Shown piece by piece: positions 52,414-60,829 of a DNA stretch of 64,000 nucleotides. A program made the translations under genes and the position numbers. Numbering within the stretch: position 1 is the first letter of the stretch; every line of letters starts with the position of its first letter. The notes under the pieces are model-generated. The model was not told where the DNA came from. It was given only the letters and a program-made list of their open reading frames with translations, and did no database searches. Source of the DNA: Bacillota bacterium (GTDB lineage Bacteria > Bacillota > Clostridia > Oscillospirales > Ruminococcaceae); contig JAEXUW010000009.1 in assembly GCA_023439835.1 (NCBI GenBank), positions 186,001-250,000 on the forward strand. Direction: 5' to 3'.

Positions 52414-52442
52414 TTGAAAAACTAATAATTTATTAGTATAAT
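52414..52442 (+). promoter_or_regulatory. spoVS promoter with a palindromic spacer
   Basis: TTGAAA (52414-52419), 17-bp spacer, TATAAT (52437-52442). The spacer and its edges form a near-perfect palindrome, ACTAATAA-T-TTATTAGT (52421-52437), a possible operator. Confidence 0.7.
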
Positions 52443-52523
52443 ATACTTGTACTAAAGGAATATTTTTGAAAAAGTAATCATAGGAACAATTTTCACAACC
52501 ATGACATTACAGGAGGATTTCAA

Positions 52524-52784
52524 ATGGAAGTACTAAAGGTTTCATCACATTCTGTCCCTAATTCGGTTGCCGGTGCAATTGCTGGTGTTGTCCGCGATAA
52601 AAGCACTGTTGAAGTTCAAGCGGTCGGTGCCGGTGCTGCAAATCAAGCTATCAAAGCAATTGCTATTGCCAGAGGTTATCTTGCACCTGTCGGAATAGAC
52701 CTGGTGTGTGTCCCTGCTTTTGCAAATGTGACTATCGACGGCGAAGAAAGAACAGCAATGAAGCTTATTTGCGAAACAAGATAA
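52524..52784 (+). CDS. spoVS: Stage V sporulation protein S
   Basis: 86 residues, exact family length. MEVLKVSSHSVPNSVAGAIA and VQAVGAGAANQAIKAIAIAR are nearly invariant in SpoVS, an Alba-like fold. It is needed for spore coat assembly and stage V progress in B. subtilis. GGAGG before the ATG, own promoter, own terminator. Confidence 0.97.
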   Translation: MEVLKVSSHSVPNSVAGAIAGVVRDKSTVEVQAVGAGAANQAIKAIAIARGYLAPVGIDLVCVPAFANVTIDGEERTAMKLICETR

Positions 52785-52820
52785 TTTTATGTGGAGAATT
52801 TGAAAGAAATACTTTTCAAG

Positions 52821-52857
52821 AACCGCGCGTACTGACATTTGTACGGGCGGTTTTTGT
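52821..52857 (+). terminator. Terminator of spoVS
   Basis: AACCGCGCGTAC (52821-52832) pairs with GTACGGGCGGTT (52841-52852) with one mismatch, followed by TTTTGTCTTT. Confidence 0.85.
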
Positions 52858-52883
52858 CTTTAAAAATTATTTTAAAAAACCTC

Positions 52884-52912
52884 TTGACATTTCAAATGTA
52901 TTACTGTATTAT
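52884..52912 (+). promoter_or_regulatory. Promoter of the GntR-ABC operon
   Basis: Perfect TTGACA (52884-52889), 17-bp spacer, TATTAT (52907-52912). Confidence 0.85.
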
Positions 52913-52940
52913 TGTATTACGGAGTTAGTACAGTAATACA
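52897..52940 (+). promoter_or_regulatory. Operator of the GntR-ABC operon
   Basis: TGTATTACTGTA (52897-52908) and TACAGTAATACA (52929-52940) are perfect 12-bp inverted copies separated by 20 bp; a third half-site TGTATTAC is at 52913-52920. The array covers the -10 box and start region, fitting repression by the GntR protein. Confidence 0.75.
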
Positions 52941-52956
52941 CAAGGAAGGAGCAGCT

Positions 52957-53325
52957 ATGGGATGGAGCATTAACTCAGACAAACCAGTTTATCTTCAGCT
53001 TCTTGAGGAGATTGAGCTTAGGATTATAACAGGGGTATATGCACTGGGCGATAAACTGCCCTCTGTGAGGGAGCTTGCTGCTGAAGCCGCTGTTAACCCT
53101 AACACAATGCAAAAAGCACTGTCCGAGCTTGAAAGAGACGGGCTTGTCTATTCACAGCGCACTTCAGGCAGATTCATCACTGAAGATAAAGAGCTTGTTT
53201 TAAGTATTAAAAACCGCTTCGCAAAAGAGCAAATCAGAGAATACCTGATAAAGATGGAGAAGTTGGGGTTCTCAAAGCATCAAGCAAAAACTATGCTGGA
53301 CGAATATGAAAAGGAGATGGATTAA
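52957..53325 (+). CDS. GntR-family repressor (YtrA subfamily)
   Basis: 122 residues from the ATG at 52957, behind AAGGAAGGAG. Winged helix at 10-75: PVYLQLLEEIELRIITGVYA, GDKLPSVRELAAEAAVNPNTMQKALSELERDGLV. The short C-terminal region of about 45 residues is the YtrA type, which lacks a large ligand pocket. It overlaps the ATPase gene start by 1 bp and probably represses its own operon in response to envelope-active drugs, as YtrA does. Confidence 0.92.
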   Translation: MGWSINSDKPVYLQLLEEIELRIITGVYALGDKLPSVRELAAEAAVNPNTMQKALSELERDGLVYSQRTSGRFITEDKELVLSIKNRFAKEQIREYLIKMEKLGFSKHQAKTMLDEYEKEMD

Positions 53326-54023
53326 TGGATAGCATACTTGAATGCCGTTCGCTGACAAAGCTTTACGGCAAGAAAACCGCACTTACAGGTGTTAATCTTA
53401 GCATTAACCGCGGAAAAATTATCGGGCTTTTAGGGCCTAACGGAAGCGGAAAAACAACGCTTATCAAACTGGCATGTGGACTTCTTGTTCCAAGCTCAGG
53501 TGATATTTTAGTTGACGGAAAAAAGCCGGGAGTCGAATCCAAGCTTAAGGTTGCTTATCTTCCCGATAAAAATTATATTCCAGATTGGATGAATGTAACT
53601 CAGCTTTTGAAGTACTTTTCAGACTTTTATTCTAATTTTAACGTAGAAAAGGCAACAGAAATGCTTGAAAAGCTTGGAATTGGTATGCAGGATAAATTTA
53701 AAACCATGTCAAAAGGAACAAAGGAAAAAGTTCAGCTTATTACTGTAATGAGCCGTGACGCCGACCTTTATCTTCTTGACGAGCCTATTGCCGGTGTTGA
53801 CCCTGCGGCGAGAGATTATATTCTCAACACCATTATTTCAAACTACAATCCTAACGCCTCTGTCATCATCTCAACGCATCTTATAGCAGACGTAGAAACT
53901 GTCCTTGATGAATTTATTTTCATTCAGAACGGAACACTTAGAATGTACTCGACCGTTGACGAAATCAGAGAAACACAGGGCAAGTCGGTTGACGCTCTGT
54001 TTAGGGAGGTTTACAGATGTTAG
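53325..54023 (+). CDS. ABC transporter ATP-binding protein (YtrB-like)
   Basis: 232 residues. Walker A is GPNGSGKTT in GLLGPNGSGKTTLIKLACG; the signature is a variant, MSKGTKEKVQL; Walker B is LYLLDEPIAGVDP; H-loop is ISTHLI. It is translationally coupled to both neighbours. With the permease it forms a putative drug or envelope-stress exporter. Confidence 0.93.
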   Translation: MDSILECRSLTKLYGKKTALTGVNLSINRGKIIGLLGPNGSGKTTLIKLACGLLVPSSGDILVDGKKPGVESKLKVAYLPDKNYIPDWMNVTQLLKYFSDFYSNFNVEKATEMLEKLGIGMQDKFKTMSKGTKEKVQLITVMSRDADLYLLDEPIAGVDPAARDYILNTIISNYNPNASVIISTHLIADVETVLDEFIFIQNGTLRMYSTVDEIRETQGKSVDALFREVYRC

Positions 54024-54778
54024 GAAAATTATTGAAATATGAATTTATGGCGACTTCAAAAACATATATCCCCCTATATGGCGGTTTTCTGTTATGCTCA
54101 TTTTTAATGGCTTTATTCACAAAAATGAATTTTCAATCAATCCCTCTGGTTATACTCGTGACTGTTTTTTCATTATTATATGTTGTTCTGACCGTAGTTA
54201 TTACCTTCATTCCTATTTTCGGCTCACTTCAGAGGTTTAACAAAAATCTTCTTGGTGAGGAAGGTTATCTCACAAACACACTCCCTGCTTCAACAAATCA
54301 GCTTCTGATTGCAAAGGTTTTCCCTGCTATTGCATGGATGATTGTCAGTATGCTTTCATCAATTGCAGCACAGTGGATTATGCTCGTGAGTGCCGGCGAG
54401 GGTGATACGGCAATAAATATGTATTCAACAGCAATAGAACAGCTGTCCGCCTTTTTCAGGCGTGAGCCGCTTCTGGGAATACTGATTGTAATCTATATAC
54501 TAACCTTATTCATCGGTGCATTATTTACTGTCTACTCCTCTGTATGTATTGGGCATCTTTCAAATTCAAAAAGGGGCTTAAAATCTTTCTTATCGTTTTT
54601 AGGGCTCGTGTTGGTTGTTGGTATTATATTCGGAACTTTATTAGAAAGCCTTGATAATATTGCAATAACAAATGAAACAACTGTATTCCTATTGCTGATT
54701 TTTGCGAATGTAATCTTTATCGGCGCAATGTACTTCTTAATGCACAGGATTCTATCCCGAAAGCTTAATCTAGAATAA
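54017..54778 (+). CDS. ABC transporter permease of the GntR operon
   Basis: 253 residues with six hydrophobic segments. It overlaps the ATPase gene by 7 bp. No close sequence signature beyond ABC-2-like topology. LLGEEGYLTNTLPAST lies in a typical loop of YtrC/D-like permeases. It should pair with the adjacent ATPase. A terminator follows. Confidence 0.85.
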   Translation: MLGKLLKYEFMATSKTYIPLYGGFLLCSFLMALFTKMNFQSIPLVILVTVFSLLYVVLTVVITFIPIFGSLQRFNKNLLGEEGYLTNTLPASTNQLLIAKVFPAIAWMIVSMLSSIAAQWIMLVSAGEGDTAINMYSTAIEQLSAFFRREPLLGILIVIYILTLFIGALFTVYSSVCIGHLSNSKRGLKSFLSFLGLVLVVGIIFGTLLESLDNIAITNETTVFLLLIFANVIFIGAMYFLMHRILSRKLNLE

Positions 54779-54787
54779 TCATAGCTA

Positions 54788-54817
54788 AACCGCCCTGTTT
54801 TATTGGGCGGTTTTTTA
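54788..54817 (+). terminator. Terminator of the GntR-ABC operon
   Basis: AACCGCCC (54788-54795) pairs with GGGCGGTT (54805-54812), followed by TTTTATTTT. Confidence 0.9.
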
Positions 54818-54892
54818 TTTTCTCTATTGCATTATTGTGTAAAATATTGTATAATTTTCTTTAGTAATTATTCCTGATGAAAGAGGCTTATT

Positions 54893-56377
54893 ATGAAAAA
54901 GACAATATGCTTATTAACTGCCGCATTGATTGTTTTATCGTTATCCTCGTGCAAAGAGAAAAACGACAATGATTTAAGTGCAGACAATACGATAACAACA
55001 GTGACAGAACTAACGACACAAGCTACCCCATCTGAAATTGTTATCCCAAAGGCTGAAACGCTAAGCTTTTCCCCACCCGTTCCGCCAGAGGTCATCGGTT
55101 CTATTACACAGGGTGTGAAAATTGACCTTTCCGATTTTGACAGTGTCAGCGGCCCTGTCGGAAGCAAGGTTTTGACCTTTAAGAAAAAGGGTGATAAGGT
55201 TTCAACAATTGTTCTTCCGAACGAAGCTCACGGCGGAGTAATCAACTATGATTATTATAACACCGAGGTGGGAATTCTCGACTGCGAAACAGGCGAATTT
55301 AAAGGCGGTGTCACCGAATTTCTTTCACAAGATCTGTATTATGAAATATCATATGGTCTTGACGGAAGATATGCCTATTTGCATTATATAAACACTCCCG
55401 CACCATATGATTCCGAAAGCTTTGACTATTCCCTTATTCAGGTTGATATGATAAACGCAACCACAAAAAAATACAACTTCACCTCCAAAAGTCTGGGAGC
55501 ACGTGTTGTTCCTCTCGGCGACGACAGCGTGCTCATTTTATACTATAATTCAATAACTTATGATGATGAATCAATAAGACAGGACTTAATATATGATGTC
55601 TTAAATCTTTCAACGGGTGAGGTTAAAAACTTTTCTGTTTATCCGTTTTTTGGTGGCGCCGCCGGAAACGGCAGCGTTTCACCGGACTTAGCAACTCAAA
55701 GCAATAATACTCCTAGCGATTATGAATATTTGTTTTTTCGGACTGCTTCTGAGGATAAGGTGTATTTTACATCCTTTAAAAAGCAGGATTCAAAAGAGTA
55801 TTACTCAATAAAAATATATAATACAAAGATGGAGCTTGTTGAGGATATTTTGGTTTATACAAACGATGATTATTCAGATAACTCATGGAGAAGCCTTAGC
55901 GACAGCCTGTCAATAGATGGCGAACGCATTTATTATGTTATATCAGAGCCGATTTATGGGGGATGGGAAATTACATATGTATTTGAAAAAGGCAACAATG
56001 GTTATTCAAAGAAAGTTCTCGAATACGATGGCTTATTAAATCTAAGATTATCAGAGTCAATGACCAGTAATAAACCAGCTAATAGTTTTTCAGAAGTATC
56101 AGCCTATAAAATAAACGATAAAATTTCTCTAGTATTAAAGGATATATATAATACTATAGTGCTAGATGACAATAATAACTACCTTCATGAGCTTGACATT
56201 ATCATTCCAATTGAAATAGATAATCTTAATCTAATTGAAAGCATTTACGGCGATTACTTATCTGTTACTATGGATTATTATTCAGGGAATATGATAGTAT
56301 TAGGTGTTGACGATAACAATAATGATGTGTACTATTACTTATCAAATGATTATATTCAGTCTTTATTGAAATTCTAA
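54893..56377 (+). CDS. Lipoprotein of unknown function
   Basis: 494 residues. MKKTICLLTAALIVLSLSSC is a lipoprotein signal peptide with Cys20 as the lipidated residue, followed by a Thr-rich tether to about residue 50. The rest is rich in beta strands with repeated tyrosine-rich stretches (YDYYNTEVGILDCETGEF, YYSIKIYNTKMELVEDI), suggestive of a beta-propeller. No family recognised. From about 56000 the codon use becomes more AT-rich than in the neighbours. Confidence 0.65.
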   Translation: MKKTICLLTAALIVLSLSSCKEKNDNDLSADNTITTVTELTTQATPSEIVIPKAETLSFSPPVPPEVIGSITQGVKIDLSDFDSVSGPVGSKVLTFKKKGDKVSTIVLPNEAHGGVINYDYYNTEVGILDCETGEFKGGVTEFLSQDLYYEISYGLDGRYAYLHYINTPAPYDSESFDYSLIQVDMINATTKKYNFTSKSLGARVVPLGDDSVLILYYNSITYDDESIRQDLIYDVLNLSTGEVKNFSVYPFFGGAAGNGSVSPDLATQSNNTPSDYEYLFFRTASEDKVYFTSFKKQDSKEYYSIKIYNTKMELVEDILVYTNDDYSDNSWRSLSDSLSIDGERIYYVISEPIYGGWEITYVFEKGNNGYSKKVLEYDGLLNLRLSESMTSNKPANSFSEVSAYKINDKISLVLKDIYNTIVLDDNNNYLHELDIIIPIEIDNLNLIESIYGDYLSVTMDYYSGNMIVLGVDDNNNDVYYYLSNDYIQSLLKF

Positions 56378-56379
56378 AA

Positions 56380-56409
56380 TAAGTGCAGTCCATAAAGGGC
56401 TGCACTTTT
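56380..56409 (+). terminator. Terminator of the lipoprotein gene
   Basis: AAGTGCAG-TCC pairs with GGG-CTGCACTT around ATAAA (one G-T pair), followed by TTAATTT. Confidence 0.85.
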
Positions 56410-56494
56410 AATTTATTTTTTAGTTTACATATTTCATTTAGCGTGATATAATAAATTATTAATGCAAAGTCAAGTAATTTATGAGGTGATTTGA

Positions 56495-58300
56495 TTGTCT
56501 TTTGGACAGGAAAATATAAGAAACTTTTGTATCATCGCCCACATAGACCACGGAAAGTCAACGCTAGCTGACAGAATTCTAGAGCTGACCTCAACCGTTT
56601 CTCTCAGGGATATGGAGGAGCAGCTTTTAGACAACATGGATATTGAGCGTGAAAGAGGCATTACCATCAAGGCACGTGCCGTCAGGCTGACTTATACCGC
56701 CGATGACGGTGAGAACTATGTTTTCAACTTAATTGACACGCCGGGACACGTGGACTTTAACTATGAGGTTTCACGTTCTCTCGCCGCCTGTGAGGGCGCT
56801 GTTCTTGTTGTTGACGCTTCGCAGGGAATAGAAGCTCAAACTCTTGCTAACACCTATCTCGCTATTGAGCATGACCTTGAGGTCGTTCCCGTCGTTAATA
56901 AAATTGACCTTCCGTCAGCCGACCCTGAAAGAGTTTGCAACGAAATTGAAGGCGTTATCGGAATTGACGCTATGGACGCGCCAAGAATTTCAGCTAAAAC
57001 AGGCGTCAACATTAAAGCTGTGCTTGAAAGAGTTATAAAGGACATTCCTCCCCCAAATGGCGATGAGGAAGCACCTTTGCAGGCTCTGATTTTCGACAGC
57101 TGCTATGACGCATATAAGGGCGTTATTATCTATATTCGTGTTCTTGAGGGAACGGTTAAAACAGGAACAAAAATTCGTCTAATGGCGACAGGTGCGGAAT
57201 TTCAGGTTGTTGAAACAGGCTATCTGGGTGCTGTGAACCTTGTTCCGTCTGGAATTTTAAAAGCGGGAGAGGTTGGATACATCACCGCTTCAATCAAAAG
57301 CATTGGTGATACTCGTGTCGGTGATACAGTAACCGACGTTGAAAAGCCCTGCGAAAAACCGCTTCCCGGATATAAAAAGGTCAATTCAATGGTTTTTTCG
57401 GGGATTTATCCGATTGACGGCGCAAAATATGGCGACCTTCGTGACGCACTTGAAAAGCTAAGACTAAATGACGCTTCGCTTTCTTTTGAGCCTGAAACCT
57501 CAATTGCACTCGGCTTTGGTTTTCGTTGCGGATTTCTGGGACTTTTGCATATGGAGATTATTCAGGAGCGTCTTGAGCGTGAATACAACCTTGACCTTAT
57601 CACGACAGCACCGTCTGTTATATATAAAGTCACTATGACAAACGGCGAAACTATTTTTATTGACAACCCAACGAATTACCCCGACCCTGCTCATATTCAA
57701 ACCGCTGAAGAGCCAATGGTAAACGCACACATATTCTCCCCCAGTGATTTTGTGGGGAATATAATGGAGCTTTGTCAGGACAGGCGTGGTGTTTTCAAGG
57801 ACATGAAATACCTTGACGAAGCTAGAGTTGACCTTCATTATGAGCTTCCCCTAAATGAAATTGTCTATGACTTTTTTGACGCTTTAAAATCTCGGACGAA
57901 GGGCTATGCATCGTTTGACTATGAGCTTATGGGATATGCGCCTTCAAAGCTTGTCAAGCTTGATATACTTCTTAACAGCGAGGTTGTTGACGCACTGTCA
58001 TTTATCGTTCACGCTGACAAAGCCTATGCAAGAGGACGCCGTATCGCCGAAAAGCTCAAGGATAATATTCCACGTCAGCTTTTTGAGGTTCCGATTCAAG
58101 CGGCAATAGGCGGCAAGGTTATCGCCCGTGAAACTGTTAAGGCAATGCGAAAAGACGTTTTGGCAAAATGCTACGGCGGTGACATAACACGAAAGAAAAA
58201 GCTCCTCGAAAAGCAAAAGGAAGGTAAAAAGCGTATGCGTCAGCTCGGCTCGGTCGAGGTCCCGCAGGAAGCTTTTATGAGCGTTTTAAAGCTCGATTAA
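56495..58300 (+). CDS. lepA: Elongation factor 4 (LepA)
   Basis: 601 residues from a TTG behind GAGGTGAT. G1 is AHIDHGKST, G3 is DTPGHVDF, G4 is NKID. ERGITIKARAVRL and the LepA-specific C-terminal domain (AIGGKVIARETVKAMRKDV, KKKLLEKQKEGKKRMRQLG) are present. A translational GTPase thought to back-translocate or rescue stalled ribosomes. hemW follows 20 bp later, a widely conserved pair. Confidence 0.98.
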   Translation: MSFGQENIRNFCIIAHIDHGKSTLADRILELTSTVSLRDMEEQLLDNMDIERERGITIKARAVRLTYTADDGENYVFNLIDTPGHVDFNYEVSRSLAACEGAVLVVDASQGIEAQTLANTYLAIEHDLEVVPVVNKIDLPSADPERVCNEIEGVIGIDAMDAPRISAKTGVNIKAVLERVIKDIPPPNGDEEAPLQALIFDSCYDAYKGVIIYIRVLEGTVKTGTKIRLMATGAEFQVVETGYLGAVNLVPSGILKAGEVGYITASIKSIGDTRVGDTVTDVEKPCEKPLPGYKKVNSMVFSGIYPIDGAKYGDLRDALEKLRLNDASLSFEPETSIALGFGFRCGFLGLLHMEIIQERLEREYNLDLITTAPSVIYKVTMTNGETIFIDNPTNYPDPAHIQTAEEPMVNAHIFSPSDFVGNIMELCQDRRGVFKDMKYLDEARVDLHYELPLNEIVYDFFDALKSRTKGYASFDYELMGYAPSKLVKLDILLNSEVVDALSFIVHADKAYARGRRIAEKLKDNIPRQLFEVPIQAAIGGKVIARETVKAMRKDVLAKCYGGDITRKKKLLEKQKEGKKRMRQLGSVEVPQEAFMSVLKLD

Positions 58301-58320
58301 AGATATTAAGGAGAATACAA

Positions 58321-59412
58321 ATGGCACTCGGACTTTATTTTCACATTCCTTTTTGTATGAGAAAATGTCCGTACTGTGATTTTTATTCTCTTTCTTTTTC
58401 TGAAGAAATGCAAGAGGCGTATACTTCTTCAACAATAAGAAATATAAAAAGCTTTAGCAAGCAAAATGTTGATACGATTTATTTCGGCGGGGGTACACCC
58501 TCGCTAATATCAGCTAAGAATTACGGGCGAATTTTCAGCGCTATTAACGAGAGTTTTAATTTAATTTCCCCGGAAATTTCGCTGGAGGCTAACCCCGGAA
58601 CTGTTGATTTTGATAAGCTCAAAGCTTTGAGAGAGGTCGGCTTCAACCGCATTTCCTTCGGTGTTCAAAGCTTGAAGGATGATGAGCTTTTGGCTCTAGG
58701 GCGTGTTCACACCTCCGCTCAGGCGGTGGAGGCTATTACGCTTGCTAAAAAAGCCGGCTTTGACAATATCTCTGCCGACATAATGCTCGGGCTTATTGGT
58801 CAGGATAAAATCAGTCTTTCAGAAACGCTTGACAGGCTTTTATCTCTTTTTGTATCGCATATTTCGGCTTATATGCTTAAAATCGAAAATAATACGCCCT
58901 ATAACCGCCCTGAAATTCTGACTCAGCTTCCCGATGATGAAAAAACTGCCGAGCTATATCTTTTTACCGCTGAAAAGCTCGAAAAAAGCGGATTATTTCA
59001 GTATGAAATCTCAAATTTCTCAAAGCCCGACTTTGAATGCCGTCACAACCTCAAATACTGGCACTGTGAAGAATATATCGGAATTGGCCCATCGGCACAT
59101 TCATATTTTAACAATAAAAGATATTATTCGCCGCCCTCACTCGAAGAGTTTATTTCTTTGGATAAGCAGCGTGAAATTGTCACTGAGGATAATCCGCGAA
59201 GCTTTGAAGAGGCGGCAATGCTTGCACTTAGGCTTTCTGAAGGGCTGAGCAAGAAGCTGTGTGATGAGTTCGACATTGACTTTGTATTAATCACAAAAAA
59301 AGCCTTTCCTTTAATAAACGCAGGGCTTATCGAGATAAGTGACGAGAAAATTACCCTGACAAAACAAGGGTTTCTGGTTTCAAATTCGGTAATATTTAAG
59401 CTGATAAACTGA
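58321..59412 (+). CDS. hemW: HemW-like radical SAM protein
   Basis: 363 residues. The radical SAM cluster motif CxxxCxxC is Cys12, Cys16 and Cys19 (PFCMRKCPYCDF). FGGGTPSLI, SLEANPGTVD and FGVQSLKDDELLALGR are conserved. HemW binds heme and acts in heme trafficking; older annotation as oxygen-independent coproporphyrinogen oxidase is usually wrong. It shares an operon with lepA. Confidence 0.95.
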   Translation: MALGLYFHIPFCMRKCPYCDFYSLSFSEEMQEAYTSSTIRNIKSFSKQNVDTIYFGGGTPSLISAKNYGRIFSAINESFNLISPEISLEANPGTVDFDKLKALREVGFNRISFGVQSLKDDELLALGRVHTSAQAVEAITLAKKAGFDNISADIMLGLIGQDKISLSETLDRLLSLFVSHISAYMLKIENNTPYNRPEILTQLPDDEKTAELYLFTAEKLEKSGLFQYEISNFSKPDFECRHNLKYWHCEEYIGIGPSAHSYFNNKRYYSPPSLEEFISLDKQREIVTEDNPRSFEEAAMLALRLSEGLSKKLCDEFDIDFVLITKKAFPLINAGLIEISDEKITLTKQGFLVSNSVIFKLIN

Positions 59413-59464
59413 TGTTGAGAATAAAAAGCTCAAGTTATGACATAATAGCTTTGAGGTGATTTTT

Positions 59465-59917
59465 ATGCAGTTTACTACAAAGGAAACAAACTATTTAAAC
59501 GAAGCAAAAAGCTTTGAACAGCTTTGCATTGACAAGTACAACAGGTATTCTCAGCAGGCTCTGGCGCCAGAACTTAAAGGTCTGTTTGGAAGCATTGCCC
59601 AGAAAGAGCAGCAGCACCTAAACTCCATTAATCAAATTCTTGGCGGAACAATTCCGCAAATGGGTGCTGGACAAGCGCAGGCGCAGCCTCCCGCTCCCCC
59701 CGTTGTCAATCAGTCACAGCAGGATAAGGATGCTGACAAGTATCTCTGTCAGGATGCTTTAAGCTCTGAAAAGCACGTTTCATCCTTCTATAACACCGCT
59801 ATTTTTGAGTTTAACGACACCGGTGTCAGAAATGTTCTTAATCATCTTCAAAAGGAAGAGCAGGAGCACGGCGAACAGATTTACAAATACATGTCCACAA
59901 ACGGAATGTACTGCTAA
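59465..59917 (+). CDS. CotF-like spore coat protein (ferritin-like helical fold)
   Basis: 150 residues from the ATG at 59465 (GAGGTGAT upstream). Two helical pairs (KETNYLNEAKSFEQLCIDKY and KYLCQDALSSEKHVSSFYNT) are linked by a Gln/Pro-rich loop (about 65-85). The matching Tyr/Cys-rich helices and the QEHGEQIYKYM end fit the Coat_F family. It is the only coat gene in the window and lies 52 bp after hemW. Confidence 0.85.
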   Translation: MQFTTKETNYLNEAKSFEQLCIDKYNRYSQQALAPELKGLFGSIAQKEQQHLNSINQILGGTIPQMGAGQAQAQPPAPPVVNQSQQDKDADKYLCQDALSSEKHVSSFYNTAIFEFNDTGVRNVLNHLQKEEQEHGEQIYKYMSTNGMYC

Positions 59918-59936
59918 TCTTATATCAAAAACAAGA

Positions 59937-59973
59937 CGGTATCACTTTGCTTGAGTGATACCGTTGTTTTTTA
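59937..59973. terminator. Bidirectional terminator
   Basis: ACGGTATCACT (59937-59947) pairs with AGTGATACCGT (59955-59965), with T-runs on both sides. It separates the coat gene from the convergent flavoprotein. Confidence 0.85.
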
Positions 59974-60672
59974 TGACTTCCAGGGCTTTTTGCCGTTTGT
60001 CCAGCCCAGCCGCTTCCAGTATAAATCGTCTGTTTGGCAGTAGCTTTTTTTATGAAGCTTTGCCATCAGAGTGAAAAAAAGCCTTGTAAATAACGACGGC
60101 TTGACATTTTGAGAATGCTTATTAATTTTATCTGAAAGCGACTTTATTTCAACGCTTATAATATCACGCTTTTTCTGGCTTACATCGCTCCAGCTTGCGG
60201 CACCGACGGCTTTTTTATAGGCATATATTTTTCCCACCCCCCAGTAGGTAAAGCTGTGAGAAATGTCCCTAGCTGCTGATTTCATGCCCCCGCCGGCAGC
60301 AGTTGTAATCACCACCGCCTGTTTTTTAAACATACTCTCTAGCGGTCTGTGAACCATCCACCGATAGCCAAAATGGTCAAGAAGCGCCTTCATTTGCCCT
60401 GAGCAGTGAAAAACAAAAACAGGTGTTGTGAAAACCATAAGGTCAGCTTCATTCATTTTTTCTTCTATTTTAGATACATAATCATAATGCGGACATTTAT
60501 CCTCACCCGCCATAATACACTGTGCACAGCCAACACAAAAATGCGGCATCGCTTCAGGAAGAAACAGTTCGGTAACTGTATCATTTTCACCGGCAATATT
60601 ATCGATGAGCATACGTCCGATATTATATGTTGATTGCCTTCGCATTGTTCCGTTTATCATTAGTATATTCAC
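59971..60672 (-). CDS. Flavodoxin-fold NAD(P)H-dependent oxidoreductase
   Basis: 233 residues from a GTG. NILMINGTMRRQSTYNIGRML is the FMN phosphate loop. CVGCAQCIMAGEDKCPHYDYVSKI holds a Cys cluster often seen in the clostridial branch. TTPVFVFHCSGQMKALLDHF is the flavin-binding segment. The 40-residue C-terminal extension is basic. An FMN-dependent reductase of unknown substrate. Confidence 0.83.
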   Translation of the reverse strand: MNILMINGTMRRQSTYNIGRMLIDNIAGENDTVTELFLPEAMPHFCVGCAQCIMAGEDKCPHYDYVSKIEEKMNEADLMVFTTPVFVFHCSGQMKALLDHFGYRWMVHRPLESMFKKQAVVITTAAGGGMKSAARDISHSFTYWGVGKIYAYKKAVGAASWSDVSQKKRDIISVEIKSLSDKINKHSQNVKPSLFTRLFFTLMAKLHKKSYCQTDDLYWKRLGWTNGKKPWKS

Positions 60673-60789
60673 GCTGACACCCTGCCCTCAGTTCAATTTA
60701 ACCTAGTTTTAAACATTATATCAGACAATCGTGACCAAATCATAACAGATAAATTGTAATATTAATAACTTTGCTTTTTGCATAAAAAG

Positions 60790-60816
60790 CACCCGCTATA
60801 AATTAATATAGCGGGC
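60790..60816 (-). terminator. Terminator of the surface-protein gene
   Basis: CCCGCTATA and TATAGCGGG form a 9-bp stem with a 6-nt loop; on the minus strand TGCTTTTTATG follows. Confidence 0.8.
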
Positions 60817-60829
60817 GATTTATTAAGCT

